Assembly: GCA_013138805.1 (NCBI GenBank)
Contig: WTCA01000012.1
Span: 1-43,987 of the forward strand
Reading direction: 5' to 3'
Origin: an archaeon
Lineage (GTDB): Archaea > EX4484-52 > GLR71
DNA length: 43,987 nt
Below, in pieces: positions 15,656 through 24,394 of the stretch. How positions within the stretch are numbered: the first letter of the stretch is position 1; every line of letters begins with the position of its first letter. Below the pieces are notes generated by a model. It did no database searches, was not told where the DNA came from, and saw only the letters and a program-made list of their open reading frames with translations. The translations under genes were made by a program, and so were the position numbers.

Positions 15656-16459
15656 ATGGATGCTTCAAACACCTCCGCCAGCCTAATAACCCAGTTCAAG
15701 GATTTCGGCTTCACACTCTATGAATCAAAAGCATATGTCGCCCTTGTCACAGGAGGCATCATGTCAGCGCCTGAGACCTCAAAAAAGAGCGGTGTGCCCA
15801 AAAGCAAGATATATGACACTTTGAATAATCTTCTGAATAAAAGGATAATTGAGGAATATCCTGGATCGCCAAGGAAATTTAAGGCAAGATCTCCAGGCTT
15901 TGTCCTTGACGAGCTTGTGGAACAGGAGAAATTGCGACTTGAAAAGGTACAATCATCAGCAGACAGCCTAAAGTCAAGGCTTGACTCTATCATAAGCAAT
16001 ACGGAAAAGACATATGTATCAGATGATTCAGTGCTTTGGACAGTTAACGGTCGTCGCGGATTTCATGAGAAGTTTGCCGAAATGGGTTCAAGAGCAAGAA
16101 AAGAGGTCAAAGTGATAACTCCCTACTTCTCAAGAAACTCAATCCTTGAAAAAGCGATAAACAACGCAAGGTCAGAAGGTGTCATATTCAAAGGCATAAC
16201 AACAATAAATGACGACAACAAAGACAGGGTAAAATATTATCTTGAATGCTTTGACAGCATAGATCAGTTCAGGGGAGAAATCCCTATAACTCTCGTCATA
16301 ATAGATGAAAAAGAATGTATGTACAGGATAGATTACCGCATCAACGGCCTGCTGAACTATGTCGGTGTCCACTCGACAAACATAGGCCTCATAAAAGCGT
16401 TCACACAATACTGGAACGGTCTCAAGGCTGATTCAGTCCCTATTAAGGCCATCCAATAG
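15656..16459 (+). CDS. TrmB-family transcriptional regulator 1
   Basis: A 267-aa protein. An N-terminal winged helix-turn-helix (LYESKAYVALVTGG...KKSGVPKSKIYDTLNNLLNKRIIEE) is followed by a coiled-coil linker (about 85-115) and a C-terminal phospholipase-D-like effector domain typical of TrmB proteins (WTVNGRRGFHEKFAEM...VKVITPYFSRN). TrmB regulators usually sense sugars or other metabolites and repress or activate transport and central carbon genes. I use the ATG at 15656, because TATATA near 15630 predicts a leaderless start there; an earlier GTG is less likely. A palindrome shared with another promoter lies 71 bp upstream. Confidence 0.88.
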   Translation: MDASNTSASLITQFKDFGFTLYESKAYVALVTGGIMSAPETSKKSGVPKSKIYDTLNNLLNKRIIEEYPGSPRKFKARSPGFVLDELVEQEKLRLEKVQSSADSLKSRLDSIISNTEKTYVSDDSVLWTVNGRRGFHEKFAEMGSRARKEVKVITPYFSRNSILEKAINNARSEGVIFKGITTINDDNKDRVKYYLECFDSIDQFRGEIPITLVIIDEKECMYRIDYRINGLLNYVGVHSTNIGLIKAFTQYWNGLKADSVPIKAIQ

Positions 16460-16657
16460 CTTAGCCATTTTTTTCTCATACCTGTCCAAAGACTTTATGA
16501 AAATCTCGTTATCTTCAAGTCCTGAAAGCTCTCCTTTAAGTATATAACATTGCAGTATCGCCTTTTCAATCTCTCGCGAGAACACAGCTTTCCTTTCACA
16601 GATATAATCCAGATAAGTTATGAACGCAACAGTTTTTGTAAGTATGTCAGAACTCAT
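16433..16657 (-). CDS. small helical hypothetical protein, 74 aa
   Basis: A compact all-helical sequence (AFITYLDYICERKAVFS, ILQCYILKGELSG, KKMAKLLDGL) with no recognised family. It overlaps the 3' end of the convergent trmB-like gene by 27 bases. A GTATATTTTT box about 22 bp upstream of the ATG suggests a leaderless promoter of its own, and a strong palindrome lies about 65-80 bp upstream. The sequence composition looks coding, so I think it is real, but its role is unknown. Confidence 0.55.
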   Translation of the reverse strand: MSSDILTKTVAFITYLDYICERKAVFSREIEKAILQCYILKGELSGLEDNEIFIKSLDRYEKKMAKLLDGLNRD

Positions 16658-16719
16658 CTTGATGACAGCCAGTTAAAAATATACAGAACATATTTACCTG
16701 ACCTGTCTTATTATTATTG

Positions 16720-16740
16720 GTGACCCCCTAAGGTGGTCAC
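16720..16740. promoter_or_regulatory. strong 21-bp palindrome, likely regulator binding site
   Basis: GTGACC (16720-16725) and GGTCAC (16735-16740) flank a CCT-x-AGG core, palindromic at all but three positions of 21. It shares its 15-bp core consensus with the site in front of trmB-like gene 1. It lies between the divergent genes at 16657 (minus) and 16860 (plus), so it could control both. Confidence 0.6.
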
Positions 16741-16859
16741 TTATACATATCCTGAGCGACACAGATCATAGCAAAATGTGTAATATGTTCTATCCCGTCT
16801 AAAAATTATATATACTAATGCAGACAAAATTAGATAAGCACATAATTACTGGTGATATT

Positions 16860-17699
16860 ATGGGATTTCTTGACAAGATTAAAGAATCAGTAGGCTTGGA
16901 TTCTAAAAAAGGGATAAATGTTCCGGCTCTGGACAAAGATCTTGACCTGCTGAACACACAACAGGCAGCACAGGAAAACACTATGCAACCGGAGATGGAA
17001 ACACAGGAAGCTCCTGCAGCAGATATACCTTCAAATACTGAAAACATACCATCTAATACAGATTTACCTCCAAATGCTGAAAATATGCCCTCAAATGATA
17101 TAGAAGGTATCCCTCCCTCTCCAGAACCAATTCAGGAACCATCCCAATCCTCAGACATTCAGCCGGAAATAAAAGATGCAAAAAATGAAAAAGGTAGCGA
17201 AAATATTGCAGATATCCAGACACCTGAAGAAAGCACCAAAGATCAGGATATACAAGACAATGTTCAGAATACAATACCGGCCAATGAGCCGGACACACAG
17301 GACAATGCCTGGGATACAGTACCGGAAAGCACACATTTAGATAATGATACTGCAGGCAATTTTGAAAATATAAGGCAGGAAAAGATGAAGATTTCAGGCG
17401 AGCTGGAAAGGCTCACAACAGAGATTGACGGAATCATAAAGAACCTTGAAAATGAGCTGAAAGATGGCAAGATTGTAAAGAAGACAGAAACAAAACCAGA
17501 GAACAATACAAAAGAAGACAGGAAAGCACCAGATGTTTCGAAAAAAGAAAAAGAGATAAAAAAAACTGATAACAAAGCAGACGATACTGCCTCAGCCAAA
17601 CAATCTGAAGGATCAAAGAAGATTACAGAAAAAGACATAGAAGCGCTTGAGGACTTTCTTTCAAAAGAGAACATAAAAAACATGCCCAAATCCAAATAA
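16860..17699 (+). CDS. disordered acidic protein with N-terminal amphipathic helix and C-terminal coiled coil
   Basis: A 279-aa protein. Residues 1-12 (MGFLDKIKESVG) form an amphipathic helix like a membrane-targeting sequence. Residues about 30-160 are low-complexity Pro/Glu/Asn/Asp-rich repeats (IPSNT, DNVQNTIP), and about 170-205 a coiled coil (ISGELERLTTEIDGIIKNLENEL). A Lys/Glu-rich linker and a short helix end the chain. I start at the ATG preceded by GGTGAT with proper spacing, not at an upstream ATG. The architecture repeats that of the protein at 38541-39245 and of the SepF N-terminus. A peripheral membrane scaffold is possible. Confidence 0.75.
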   Translation: MGFLDKIKESVGLDSKKGINVPALDKDLDLLNTQQAAQENTMQPEMETQEAPAADIPSNTENIPSNTDLPPNAENMPSNDIEGIPPSPEPIQEPSQSSDIQPEIKDAKNEKGSENIADIQTPEESTKDQDIQDNVQNTIPANEPDTQDNAWDTVPESTHLDNDTAGNFENIRQEKMKISGELERLTTEIDGIIKNLENELKDGKIVKKTETKPENNTKEDRKAPDVSKKEKEIKKTDNKADDTASAKQSEGSKKITEKDIEALEDFLSKENIKNMPKSK

Positions 17700-17783
17700 C
17701 ACATAATACATCTGCATACCTCTTTTTCACAAATCCAATAAAGATATAAAACTTGCCAATGATATATATAGACATTGATTCTT

Positions 17784-18323
17784 ATGGACCCAAAACAGAT
17801 TGAAGCTTTAATTGAAGCCCGCGACGAAGGAAAATCCTTCACTGAACTGTCACTGAAATATGATATACCAAGATCAGAGATAAAAAAAGTTCTGGCCGAC
17901 AAGATGGGCGACAGGTTATATACATTTGACATAATATACAAGACAGACAATAGCGAAAGGATACAGAAGATAATACAGGAGCGTATACTTGAAATCCTCG
18001 CAGAATATCATCCGGACATACAGATACCGTCCACCAGCCAGAAATTCATAAAGATACATGAAGGCGATCTTGACTGCTGCATAGGCCTGAATATTATGGC
18101 AACATACTATGACACAGTTGTCAAGTCCTTATGGAAATACAAGAAATACCATACACAGGTCAAAGAGCTCGTAATAATCCTCATCTCAAGAAGGATAAGC
18201 AAGGACAGACTGGATGAACTGCTCAGAGACAAGCCTGAGAATGTCAAAATCATACCTTATACAGAAACAGCATTACTGGAAAAGCTAAGAAAAAAGCTTA
18301 TGCAAAAACAGGAAAAAAAATAA
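17784..18323 (+). CDS. conserved-looking protein with N-terminal helix-turn-helix
   Basis: A 179-aa protein. Residues 1-40 (IEALIEARDEGKSFTELSLKYDIPRSEIKKVLADK) read as a helix-turn-helix of the resolvase/sigma-like type. The remainder is an alpha/beta domain (YKTDNSERIQKIIQERI, LDCCIGLNIMATYYD, VKELVIILISRR) that I do not recognise, possibly nuclease-like or ligand-binding. The ATG at 17784 is preferred over an in-frame TTG because GATATATATAG, 15-25 bp upstream, predicts a leaderless start at or near it. A DNA-binding regulator is the cautious inference. Confidence 0.6.
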   Translation: MDPKQIEALIEARDEGKSFTELSLKYDIPRSEIKKVLADKMGDRLYTFDIIYKTDNSERIQKIIQERILEILAEYHPDIQIPSTSQKFIKIHEGDLDCCIGLNIMATYYDTVVKSLWKYKKYHTQVKELVIILISRRISKDRLDELLRDKPENVKIIPYTETALLEKLRKKLMQKQEKK

Positions 18324-18342
18324 GATGTTTTTAAAGCATCCT

Positions 18343-19152
18343 TTACTCTATATTGCTCCAGATCATATCAAACATGGAGACTGCGAAATCCTTGGTCAGA
18401 TGGTTGCTCTGTGTCCAGAAACCAGTCTGCTGGCTCTCATGGACAATGCTGTCATCTGTAAGCCCTAAAAGAAGCTGGCCTTCATCAGATATGACCATCT
18501 TACATACAGGTGGCTTATGCCCAAGCTTGTTTATATCTCTTATCTCAGCCACTTTACCTAATGCTTCTATCTCTTTTTTGTTGGAATCAGTAAACGGCAG
18601 AGCTATCTTTATGCTAATACCCCTGTTTTTGGCCTTAGACAGCAAAGACATGTTCTTCTTCCACATATCTTTGATGCCGTCCTCAGTAGTAAGGATAAGA
18701 ATGCTTGATTCAGTATTCTTTATTATATTATTGAACTGCATAGTGATGGAATAGCCACCCTTAAATGAGCCGGACATGTCGGATGGCTCTATGACAGAGA
18801 CACCGTTTGAGTATAGATTGCTCAGCTCAGTTATTGCATCGCTTTCAGAAAACTGGTTGATGCGCATCACATTTCTGGAATACTTGTCTTTAATGATATC
18901 CTTTGTCTTGTCCAGCGCGATTGACGGCTCGACAGCAACATATTTAATCGGCTTTGCATGCTGCACGACAGCAAACCCTTTCTCTGCAAGGCTCTCAAGA
19001 ACATCATACGCCCTTGATCTAGGAACCGAAGCAAGCTCTGCAAGCTCTCCTGCAGTGCCTACACTTTTCGCAAGAAGCGCTATATATATCTTTCTCTCGT
19101 AAAGATTAAGTCCTATTGTCTTTAGAGCATCTGTCGTCTTCTGGCTTATCAT
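18343..19152 (-). CDS. TrmB-family transcriptional regulator 2
   Basis: A 269-aa paralogue of the regulator at 15656, with the same layout: winged HTH (LYERKIYIALLAKSVGTAGELAELASVPRSRAYDVLESL), short helical linker and a TrmB effector domain (ITMQFNNIIKNTESSILILTTEDG). An AAGGTGA ribosome site precedes the ATG by seven bases. A half-copy of the shared palindrome (minus-strand ACCCCCTTAA, about 19221-19230) lies about 70 bp upstream. The gene is convergent with the HTH gene at 17784. Confidence 0.87.
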   Translation of the reverse strand: MISQKTTDALKTIGLNLYERKIYIALLAKSVGTAGELAELASVPRSRAYDVLESLAEKGFAVVQHAKPIKYVAVEPSIALDKTKDIIKDKYSRNVMRINQFSESDAITELSNLYSNGVSVIEPSDMSGSFKGGYSITMQFNNIIKNTESSILILTTEDGIKDMWKKNMSLLSKAKNRGISIKIALPFTDSNKKEIEALGKVAEIRDINKLGHKPPVCKMVISDEGQLLLGLTDDSIVHESQQTGFWTQSNHLTKDFAVSMFDMIWSNIE

Positions 19153-19344
19153 GTCAAGTTCACCTTGTGATATTATTTAAACTATATAATCTTTATAAAT
19201 GTTTTGGAAAGTTGTTACATTAAGGGGGTTAAACTCAAATATAAATTTATACAGAAAAATATCTTTATAATAATTACTATCTCAACCACTATTTAATTAA
19301 AAATAGAAAATTAAAAGAAATATAAAAAATAAAGAAAAAAAAGC

Positions 19345-20088
19345 TCACTTATTCTTCCCTCTAAAAGACTCAAGAATCTCAAGAGGAAGTGCAAGCACAA
19401 TAGTATTGTTCTGGTCAGAAGCTATGTCATTCAATGTCTGTAATGTCCGAAGATGAAGAGCACCCTTGTTGCCGGCGAGAGTTTTTGCAGCTTTGGAAAG
19501 GTTTACAGACGCGATAGTTTCACCTTCAGCCTTTATTATCACAGCCCTTTTTTCTCTTTCAGCCTCAGCCTCCTTTGCGATAACCCTTTTCATGTCTGAC
19601 GGAAGAAGTATATCTTTCAGCTCAACGCTGTTGACTTTTATACCCCATGGGTCTGATGCCTTGTCAACAAGCTCTTTTATTCTTAAAGAGACGCTCTCCC
19701 TCTCTGAGAGAAGCCTGTCAAGCGTTGTCTCTCCGACAATATCTCTCATTGTAGTCTGCGCAAGCTGGCTTACGGCGAACTTGAAATCCTCAACCTCAAT
19801 TATCGCATTTTTAGCATCGCTGATCTTATAGTACAATACAGCATTCACATTCACAGACACATTGTCTTTTGTCATCGCATCCTGGCTGGGCACATCAACA
19901 GCTTTGACACGGAGATCCACCTTCTGCATCGTATCAATCACAGGGATTATGTACCTGAGTCCGGGATTGACAACACCGGAATAGTTTCCGAGCCTGAACC
20001 TTACACCGCGCTCATACTCGTTCATCACCTTAAGACCTGTCAAAGCGAACAGGATGAAAGGCACAAGAATATATGTGGCAATTTCCAT
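19345..20088 (-). CDS. slipin/stomatin-like SPFH (band 7) protein
   Basis: A 247-aa membrane-associated protein: N-terminal hydrophobic hairpin (about 1-20), then the SPFH domain with ERGVRFRLGNYSGVVNPGLR and VDLRVKAVDVPSQDAMTKDNV. A charged coiled coil follows (about 170-200, KEAEAEREKRAVIIKAEGE), with an oligomerisation tail. Slipins build membrane microdomain scaffolds and are usually paired with an NfeD-type membrane protease. No NfeD gene lies next to this one. An AAGTGAT ribosome site precedes the ATG. A 190-base AT-rich gap separates it from trmB-like gene 2. Confidence 0.92.
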   Translation of the reverse strand: MEIATYILVPFILFALTGLKVMNEYERGVRFRLGNYSGVVNPGLRYIIPVIDTMQKVDLRVKAVDVPSQDAMTKDNVSVNVNAVLYYKISDAKNAIIEVEDFKFAVSQLAQTTMRDIVGETTLDRLLSERESVSLRIKELVDKASDPWGIKVNSVELKDILLPSDMKRVIAKEAEAEREKRAVIIKAEGETIASVNLSKAAKTLAGNKGALHLRTLQTLNDIASDQNNTIVLALPLEILESFRGKNK

Positions 20089-20210
20089 AATATCACTTAT
20101 ATTATATTTGGCGCCTCATTTATTTATAATTTAAAGATAAAACAAAAATAAAACTTGAATCACAGAATTTTGCCTGAATTTATAAGGTTTTTGCATCAAA
20201 CAATAGAAAA

Positions 20211-20221
20211 CTATATAAACT
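20211..20221 (+). promoter_or_regulatory. TATA box for the candidate non-coding RNA
   Basis: CTATATAAAC lies about 25 bp upstream of 20240, exactly where the structured, GC-rich segment begins, and no open reading frame follows on that strand before psmA. Confidence 0.45.
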
Positions 20222-20239
20222 CCAAAATACAATATATTA

Positions 20240-20340
20240 AAGTCCTAACTAAATATACCCCTTTACTATAATGAATTATTAGGACTGATACCCTGGATTA
20301 GGTGGGGGGAATGCGAAAGCTTCCACCCAACCATCTTCTT
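20240..20340 (+). ncRNA. candidate structured non-coding RNA, about 100 nt
   Basis: Within the 404-base gap between slipin and psmA there is a GC-rich island that can fold into two elements. AGTCCTAA (20241-20248) pairs perfectly with TTAGGACT (20279-20286). A second stem (GGTGG...CCACC, 20301-20327) is capped by a GC-GAAA-GC GNRA tetraloop at 20313-20320, with outer pairs GAT/ATC. A TATA box sits 25 bp before the start and a T-rich stretch (TCTTCTTTAT) ends it. It does not match a tRNA, and it is too short for SRP or RNase P RNA. An H/ACA-type guide or another small RNA is possible. The rest of the gap is featureless and AT-rich. Confidence 0.5.
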
Positions 20341-20492
20341 TATGTAAATACTAAAGCACACCAAAAATAATAGCAAAATATATAAAGACTCTTTTTTTAT
20401 TATATGAAAGATAAAAAGAAAAAAGTTTATTGTTTTTCTTGAAAAAAAGATATATATTGAACACACCTAATATTATAATCATCGGTGATTGA

Positions 20493-21188
20493 ATGGATAT
20501 GATGCCAGAGCATATGGGTTATGACAGGACTATTGTTGTCTTTTCACCTGACGGACGCCTGTTCCAGGTAGAGTACGCAAGAGAGGCAGTCAAGAAAGGT
20601 GCAACAGCATTAGGCCTGGTCTTCAGAGACGGGATAGTTCTATGCGCCCAGAAAAGAGTCTCAAAGCTTGTAAAGTTTGCAGATAAGATATTCCAGATAG
20701 ATGATTATATAGGGCTTGTAGCAACAGGCATTGTAGCCGATGCAAGAGTGATGGTTGATGTATCAAGAGTCAAGGCACAGCAGCACAATATGGTATACGA
20801 CGAGAACATATCAACAGCAAGCATATCAAAATTTCTCGCAGACAGGCAGCAGCTTTACACACAGCACGCAGGTGTCAGGCCATACGGTGTATCTATGCTC
20901 ATAGGCGGCTTCAACAAGAAAGCAGAGCTATACGAGACAGACCCCAGCGGAATACTCACAGAATGCCTTGCAAAATCAGTAGGACGAAAAGCAGACAAGA
21001 TAAACAAATATTTTGAAGACAACTACAAAGAAAACATGGATGAGAAACAGGCATTGCAGTTTTCAATAGACAGCCTGAAAAAACAGGGAAAAATAGATCC
21101 GGAAGGCATAAACATGGTTGTCATAAAAAAAGGAAAATATGAAAAATACGATGCAGACAAGTTGAAGAAGCAGGGAATAAAATTATGA
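20493..21188 (+). CDS. psmA: 20S proteasome alpha subunit
   Basis: Forms the outer, gate-forming rings of the archaeal proteasome. The N-terminal gate/H0 helix GYDRTIVVFSPDGRLFQVEYAREAV is diagnostic, and the chain lacks the catalytic N-terminal Thr of beta subunits. At 231 aa it is slightly short, and the usual acidic/HbYX-accepting surface residues are retained. GGTGAT precedes the ATG. It is the first gene of the conserved proteasome-exosome superoperon, and overlaps SBDS by four bases (ATGA). Confidence 0.96.
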   Translation: MDMMPEHMGYDRTIVVFSPDGRLFQVEYAREAVKKGATALGLVFRDGIVLCAQKRVSKLVKFADKIFQIDDYIGLVATGIVADARVMVDVSRVKAQQHNMVYDENISTASISKFLADRQQLYTQHAGVRPYGVSMLIGGFNKKAELYETDPSGILTECLAKSVGRKADKINKYFEDNYKENMDEKQALQFSIDSLKKQGKIDPEGINMVVIKKGKYEKYDADKLKKQGIKL

Positions 21189-21916
21189 GCACAGAACATG
21201 TTATCGCAAGACTGACATCCCACAACAAAGAGTTTGAGATAATAGTAAATGCGGTGAAAGCCCGTGATTACAAGAGCGGAATAATATCAGACATCAGCGA
21301 TATTCTTGTTGTTGACGGCATATTCAGAAACTTAAGGAAAGTAAAAAGCCTTGACAAAGGCGTGCTTTTCAAAGACAACAAGACTGTCATGCGTATAGAA
21401 AACAAAGAGCTCAAGGAAATCTTCGACACAACAGAACTTATCCAGATAACGAAAAAAATAATAGATGACGGCGAAATCCAGTACACTACAGAACAGAGAA
21501 AAGAGTTCCTTGAACGCAAGGAAAAAGCTGTTATAAACCTTATAGCAGGCCAGAGCATAGACCCAAGGACAAACGCGCCGCATACACCTGCAAGGGTTGA
21601 AGCTGCAATAAGACAGGCTAAGATCCATATAGACATGTACAAGTCGGCAGAGGCCCAGGTCCAGAACATAATAAAAGAAATTGCAGCAATTATGCCGATA
21701 AAGCTTGAATTCAAAGAAATCCAGATCAAGGTTCCTATACGTTACGCAGGACAGCTAAAAAAAATCATGATTGACTTCGGACAGATAAAGAAAGATAATT
21801 GGATAGGTACTGATTATATCGCAATGATAACTATCGGTGCAGGTCTTACAGATTCTTTTATGGGAAAGGTCAACAGCCTGACACACGGAGAAGCAATATG
21901 CAAGATAACGAACTAA
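21185..21916 (+). CDS. ribosome maturation protein SBDS homologue
   Basis: A 243-aa SBDS/Sdo1 homologue with the three usual domains: N-terminal FYSH domain (about 1-85, with IVNAVKARDYKSG), central helical bundle (QRKEFLERKEKAVINLIAGQSIDPRTNAPHTP) and C-terminal ferredoxin-like domain (from about 165, IKVPIRYAGQ). In eukaryotes it releases eIF6 from 60S particles; in archaea it sits with exosome genes and probably aids large-subunit maturation. The start overlaps the psmA stop. Confidence 0.95.
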   Translation: MSTEHVIARLTSHNKEFEIIVNAVKARDYKSGIISDISDILVVDGIFRNLRKVKSLDKGVLFKDNKTVMRIENKELKEIFDTTELIQITKKIIDDGEIQYTTEQRKEFLERKEKAVINLIAGQSIDPRTNAPHTPARVEAAIRQAKIHIDMYKSAEAQVQNIIKEIAAIMPIKLEFKEIQIKVPIRYAGQLKKIMIDFGQIKKDNWIGTDYIAMITIGAGLTDSFMGKVNSLTHGEAICKITN

Positions 21917-21986
21917 AAGTTTTGTATAGATAAAACTAAAAACAAACATAAAATAACAAAAAAAGATTATATTTGAGGTGAAAAAG

Positions 21987-22772
21987 ATGACTTCGGTAAA
22001 GATAATATCAAAAGACAGCAAAGATAAGATAAAGACAGAAGAAAAAGTAGTGACAGCCAAAGTTGAAGTGAAGAAGGATGAAACAAACAACAAGATAGTC
22101 CTTCCTGGAGACGTGCTTGTAGAAAGCATAGACTTCCTCGCAGGCTATGGCACATACAGAGAAGGCAAGAAGATATATTCAAAAGTTCTTGGCATTCTGA
22201 GGAAACAGGAACATGCCATAAGCGTAATACCATTCTCAGGACTTTATATGCCAAAAGCAGGCGATTTCATAATAGGTGAAGTAGTCTATATCGGTTATTC
22301 CAACTGGAAAGTCGATTTCGGCTGCCCTTATGACGCCACCCTTCCCATGTCAGGCATACCGGAATTCATAGAGAACGGTGCAGACCTTACAAGATATTAC
22401 AAAAGAGGGGATCTGATATTCGCCTTGGTTGATTCTGCTACAAAAGGCATGATTATCCAGCTCAGCCTGAAAGACAGGAGAACCAGAAAGCTTTTCGGCG
22501 GCAAAGTAATAAAGGTGCCTAGCCAGAAAGTTCCTAGAATAATAGGAAAAAGCGGCACAATGATATCACAGATAAAAGACAAGACAGGATGCATAATAAA
22601 TGTAGGCCAGAACGGCTGGATATGGATAAAAGGCGACAATGAGGCACTTGCTACAGAAGCTATACAGATGATAAATAAGATGTCCCACAAGAGCGGGCTG
22701 ACAGATACAATCGCAAAATTCCTTAACAAAGGGGCCGGAAAAAATATCGCAGAGGATAAAAAAAATGAATAG
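21987..22772 (+). CDS. rrp4: exosome RNA-binding subunit Rrp4
   Basis: A cap subunit of the archaeal exosome that recruits RNA to the Rrp41-Rrp42 ring. Order: an extended N-terminal segment with a lysine-rich lead (residues 1-30), the N-terminal domain (LPGDVLVESIDFLAGYGTY), an S1 domain (about 75-145) and a KH domain (VPRIIGKSGTMISQIKDKTG). The ATG is set by a GAGGTGA ribosome site five bases upstream; an in-frame GTG three codons earlier lies inside that site. rrp41 follows 12 bases later. Confidence 0.95.
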   Translation: MTSVKIISKDSKDKIKTEEKVVTAKVEVKKDETNNKIVLPGDVLVESIDFLAGYGTYREGKKIYSKVLGILRKQEHAISVIPFSGLYMPKAGDFIIGEVVYIGYSNWKVDFGCPYDATLPMSGIPEFIENGADLTRYYKRGDLIFALVDSATKGMIIQLSLKDRRTRKLFGGKVIKVPSQKVPRIIGKSGTMISQIKDKTGCIINVGQNGWIWIKGDNEALATEAIQMINKMSHKSGLTDTIAKFLNKGAGKNIAEDKKNE

Positions 22773-22784
22773 AAGGTGATCATG

Positions 22785-23507
22785 ATGGCATCAAATGTAC
22801 CAAAAAAATATGAAAAGCTTATAGTCAATGGCAAAAGGCTTGACGGAAGAAAGCTTGACGAGTTAAGGCCAACAAAGATAGAGGTCGGAATAATACCGTC
22901 AGCAGATGGTTCAGCATACGTCGAGGTAGGAAAAACAAAAGTGATGGCTGCAGTCCATGGTCCTAAAGAGATGTTTCCAAGACATATGATGAATGAAGAC
23001 AGAGCTGTGCTTAATGTAAGATATGCTATGCTACCTTTCTCTACATCAGACAGGATACGTCCTGGTCCGAGCAGAAGAAGCAATGAGATATCCAAAGTAG
23101 CAAGACATGCACTTGAATCTGTAATATTCCTTGAAGAATATCCGACAATGGGTATAGACCTGACTCTTGACGTCATCCAGGCAGACGCAGGGACAAGAGC
23201 AACTGCAATAACAGCAGGAGCTGTAGCTCTCGCACATGCAGGGATACCTATGAAAGGTCTTGTCGCAGCTACAGCGATGGGAAAGATAGACGGCAAACTG
23301 GCAGTAGACCTTAACGGTCCTGAAGACAACTTCGGAGACACAGACATGCCTTTCGCTATGGTGTCCACAAACAAGGACATAACATTGCTGCAGATGGACG
23401 GCGATTTCACACCTGATGAATTCAAAAAAGCTCTGTCCATGGCAAAAAAAGCTATAGAGCCTATATTTGAAGAGCAGAGAAAAGCGCTGCTCAGATATCA
23501 CGAATGA
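22785..23507 (+). CDS. rrp41: exosome catalytic subunit Rrp41
   Basis: The phosphorolytic 3'-5' exoribonuclease subunit of the hexameric ring, of RNase PH fold. Diagnostic blocks are KRLDGRKLDELRPTKIEVG, NVRYAMLPFSTSDR, QADAGTRATAITAGAVAL and the active-site aspartate region DLNGPEDNFGDTDMP. Two adjacent ATGs (22782 and 22785) follow AAGGTGATC. I prefer the second because its spacing matches that of the other genes here. Length is 240 aa, typical. Confidence 0.96.
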   Translation: MASNVPKKYEKLIVNGKRLDGRKLDELRPTKIEVGIIPSADGSAYVEVGKTKVMAAVHGPKEMFPRHMMNEDRAVLNVRYAMLPFSTSDRIRPGPSRRSNEISKVARHALESVIFLEEYPTMGIDLTLDVIQADAGTRATAITAGAVALAHAGIPMKGLVAATAMGKIDGKLAVDLNGPEDNFGDTDMPFAMVSTNKDITLLQMDGDFTPDEFKKALSMAKKAIEPIFEEQRKALLRYHE

Positions 23508-23530
23508 TACGATAAGGAGGTTAGATCAAT

Positions 23531-24334
23531 ATGAGCATGTTAAAACAGAACAGGCAATACTTAAGAGAAAAAATAATATCATCCAGAGAAGATGGAAGAT
23601 CTCACACAGAATACAGGCCGATTACAATCAAGACAGGAGTACTTGACAAGGCCGAAGGTTCTGCAAGGGTAACAATCGGAAAGAGCGATGTCCTTGTTGG
23701 TGTCAAGATGGATATAGGCACCCCATTCCCTGACAGCCCGAAAGAAGGTATCCTTATGGTAAACTCAGAATTTTCTGCAATAGCAAGCCCTGACTTCGAG
23801 AACGGCCCGCCAAGAGAAGACTCAATTGAGCTTTCAAGAGTTATTGACCGTGGCATAAGAGAATCCCACACGATTGATGTCGGAAAACTCTGCATTGAAG
23901 AAGGCGAAAAGGTCTGGATGGTATTTGCAGACATAAACATACTGAACTATGACGGAAACCTTATTGATGCGGCAGGAATAGCCACAATCGCTGCTCTCAT
24001 GACTGCAAATATACCGAAAATAGAGAAAGACGGCACAATAAACAGGGATGATGAATCTAAAAGCGCACTTCCTGTCACAGAGATACCGGTTCCTGTCAGT
24101 GCAGGACTCATAAACGGAATAATAGTTGTAGACATGACCAAAAATGAAGAGAAATGCGCCGACGCCGTAATGACTATAACCACAAAAAAAGACGGCAACT
24201 TCTGCGCAATGCAGAAAGCAGGACCTTCCGCTTTATCTGAAGAGCAGATACTGAATATTGCAGAACTGTCACAGAAGGAAAGCAAAAAGATACGGTCTAT
24301 GATAGAAAAAGCTGTCAAAGCGAACAAAAATTGA
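23531..24334 (+). CDS. rrp42: exosome structural subunit Rrp42
   Basis: The non-catalytic RNase PH-fold partner of Rrp41. Family blocks are DGRSHTEYRPITIKTGVLDKAEGSARV, SPDFENGPPREDSIELSRVIDRGIRES and KVWMVFADINILNYDGNLIDAA. The phosphate-binding and catalytic residues of Rrp41 are not conserved, as expected. The ribosome site is strong (AAGGAGGTTAG, about ten bases upstream). It completes the exosome ring genes of the operon. Confidence 0.96.
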   Translation: MSMLKQNRQYLREKIISSREDGRSHTEYRPITIKTGVLDKAEGSARVTIGKSDVLVGVKMDIGTPFPDSPKEGILMVNSEFSAIASPDFENGPPREDSIELSRVIDRGIRESHTIDVGKLCIEEGEKVWMVFADINILNYDGNLIDAAGIATIAALMTANIPKIEKDGTINRDDESKSALPVTEIPVPVSAGLINGIIVVDMTKNEEKCADAVMTITTKKDGNFCAMQKAGPSALSEEQILNIAELSQKESKKIRSMIEKAVKANKN

Positions 24335-24394
24335 GAATGTTGAAAAACATTTAAAAAGCTTTGTCTAAAAAGATAGAAAGGATGTTGTTTCAGT

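Noticed and set aside
20240-20340. tRNA, SRP RNA or RNase P RNA
   Set aside because: No T-arm or cloverleaf can be formed, and the segment is far too short for SRP or RNase P RNA.
22397-23440. Long open frame (about 347 codons) on the minus strand
   Set aside because: It lies antisense to rrp4/rrp41, which have strong family matches, start signals and conserved order. The antisense product has low-complexity Ser/Ile/Phe-rich sequence typical of a shadow frame.
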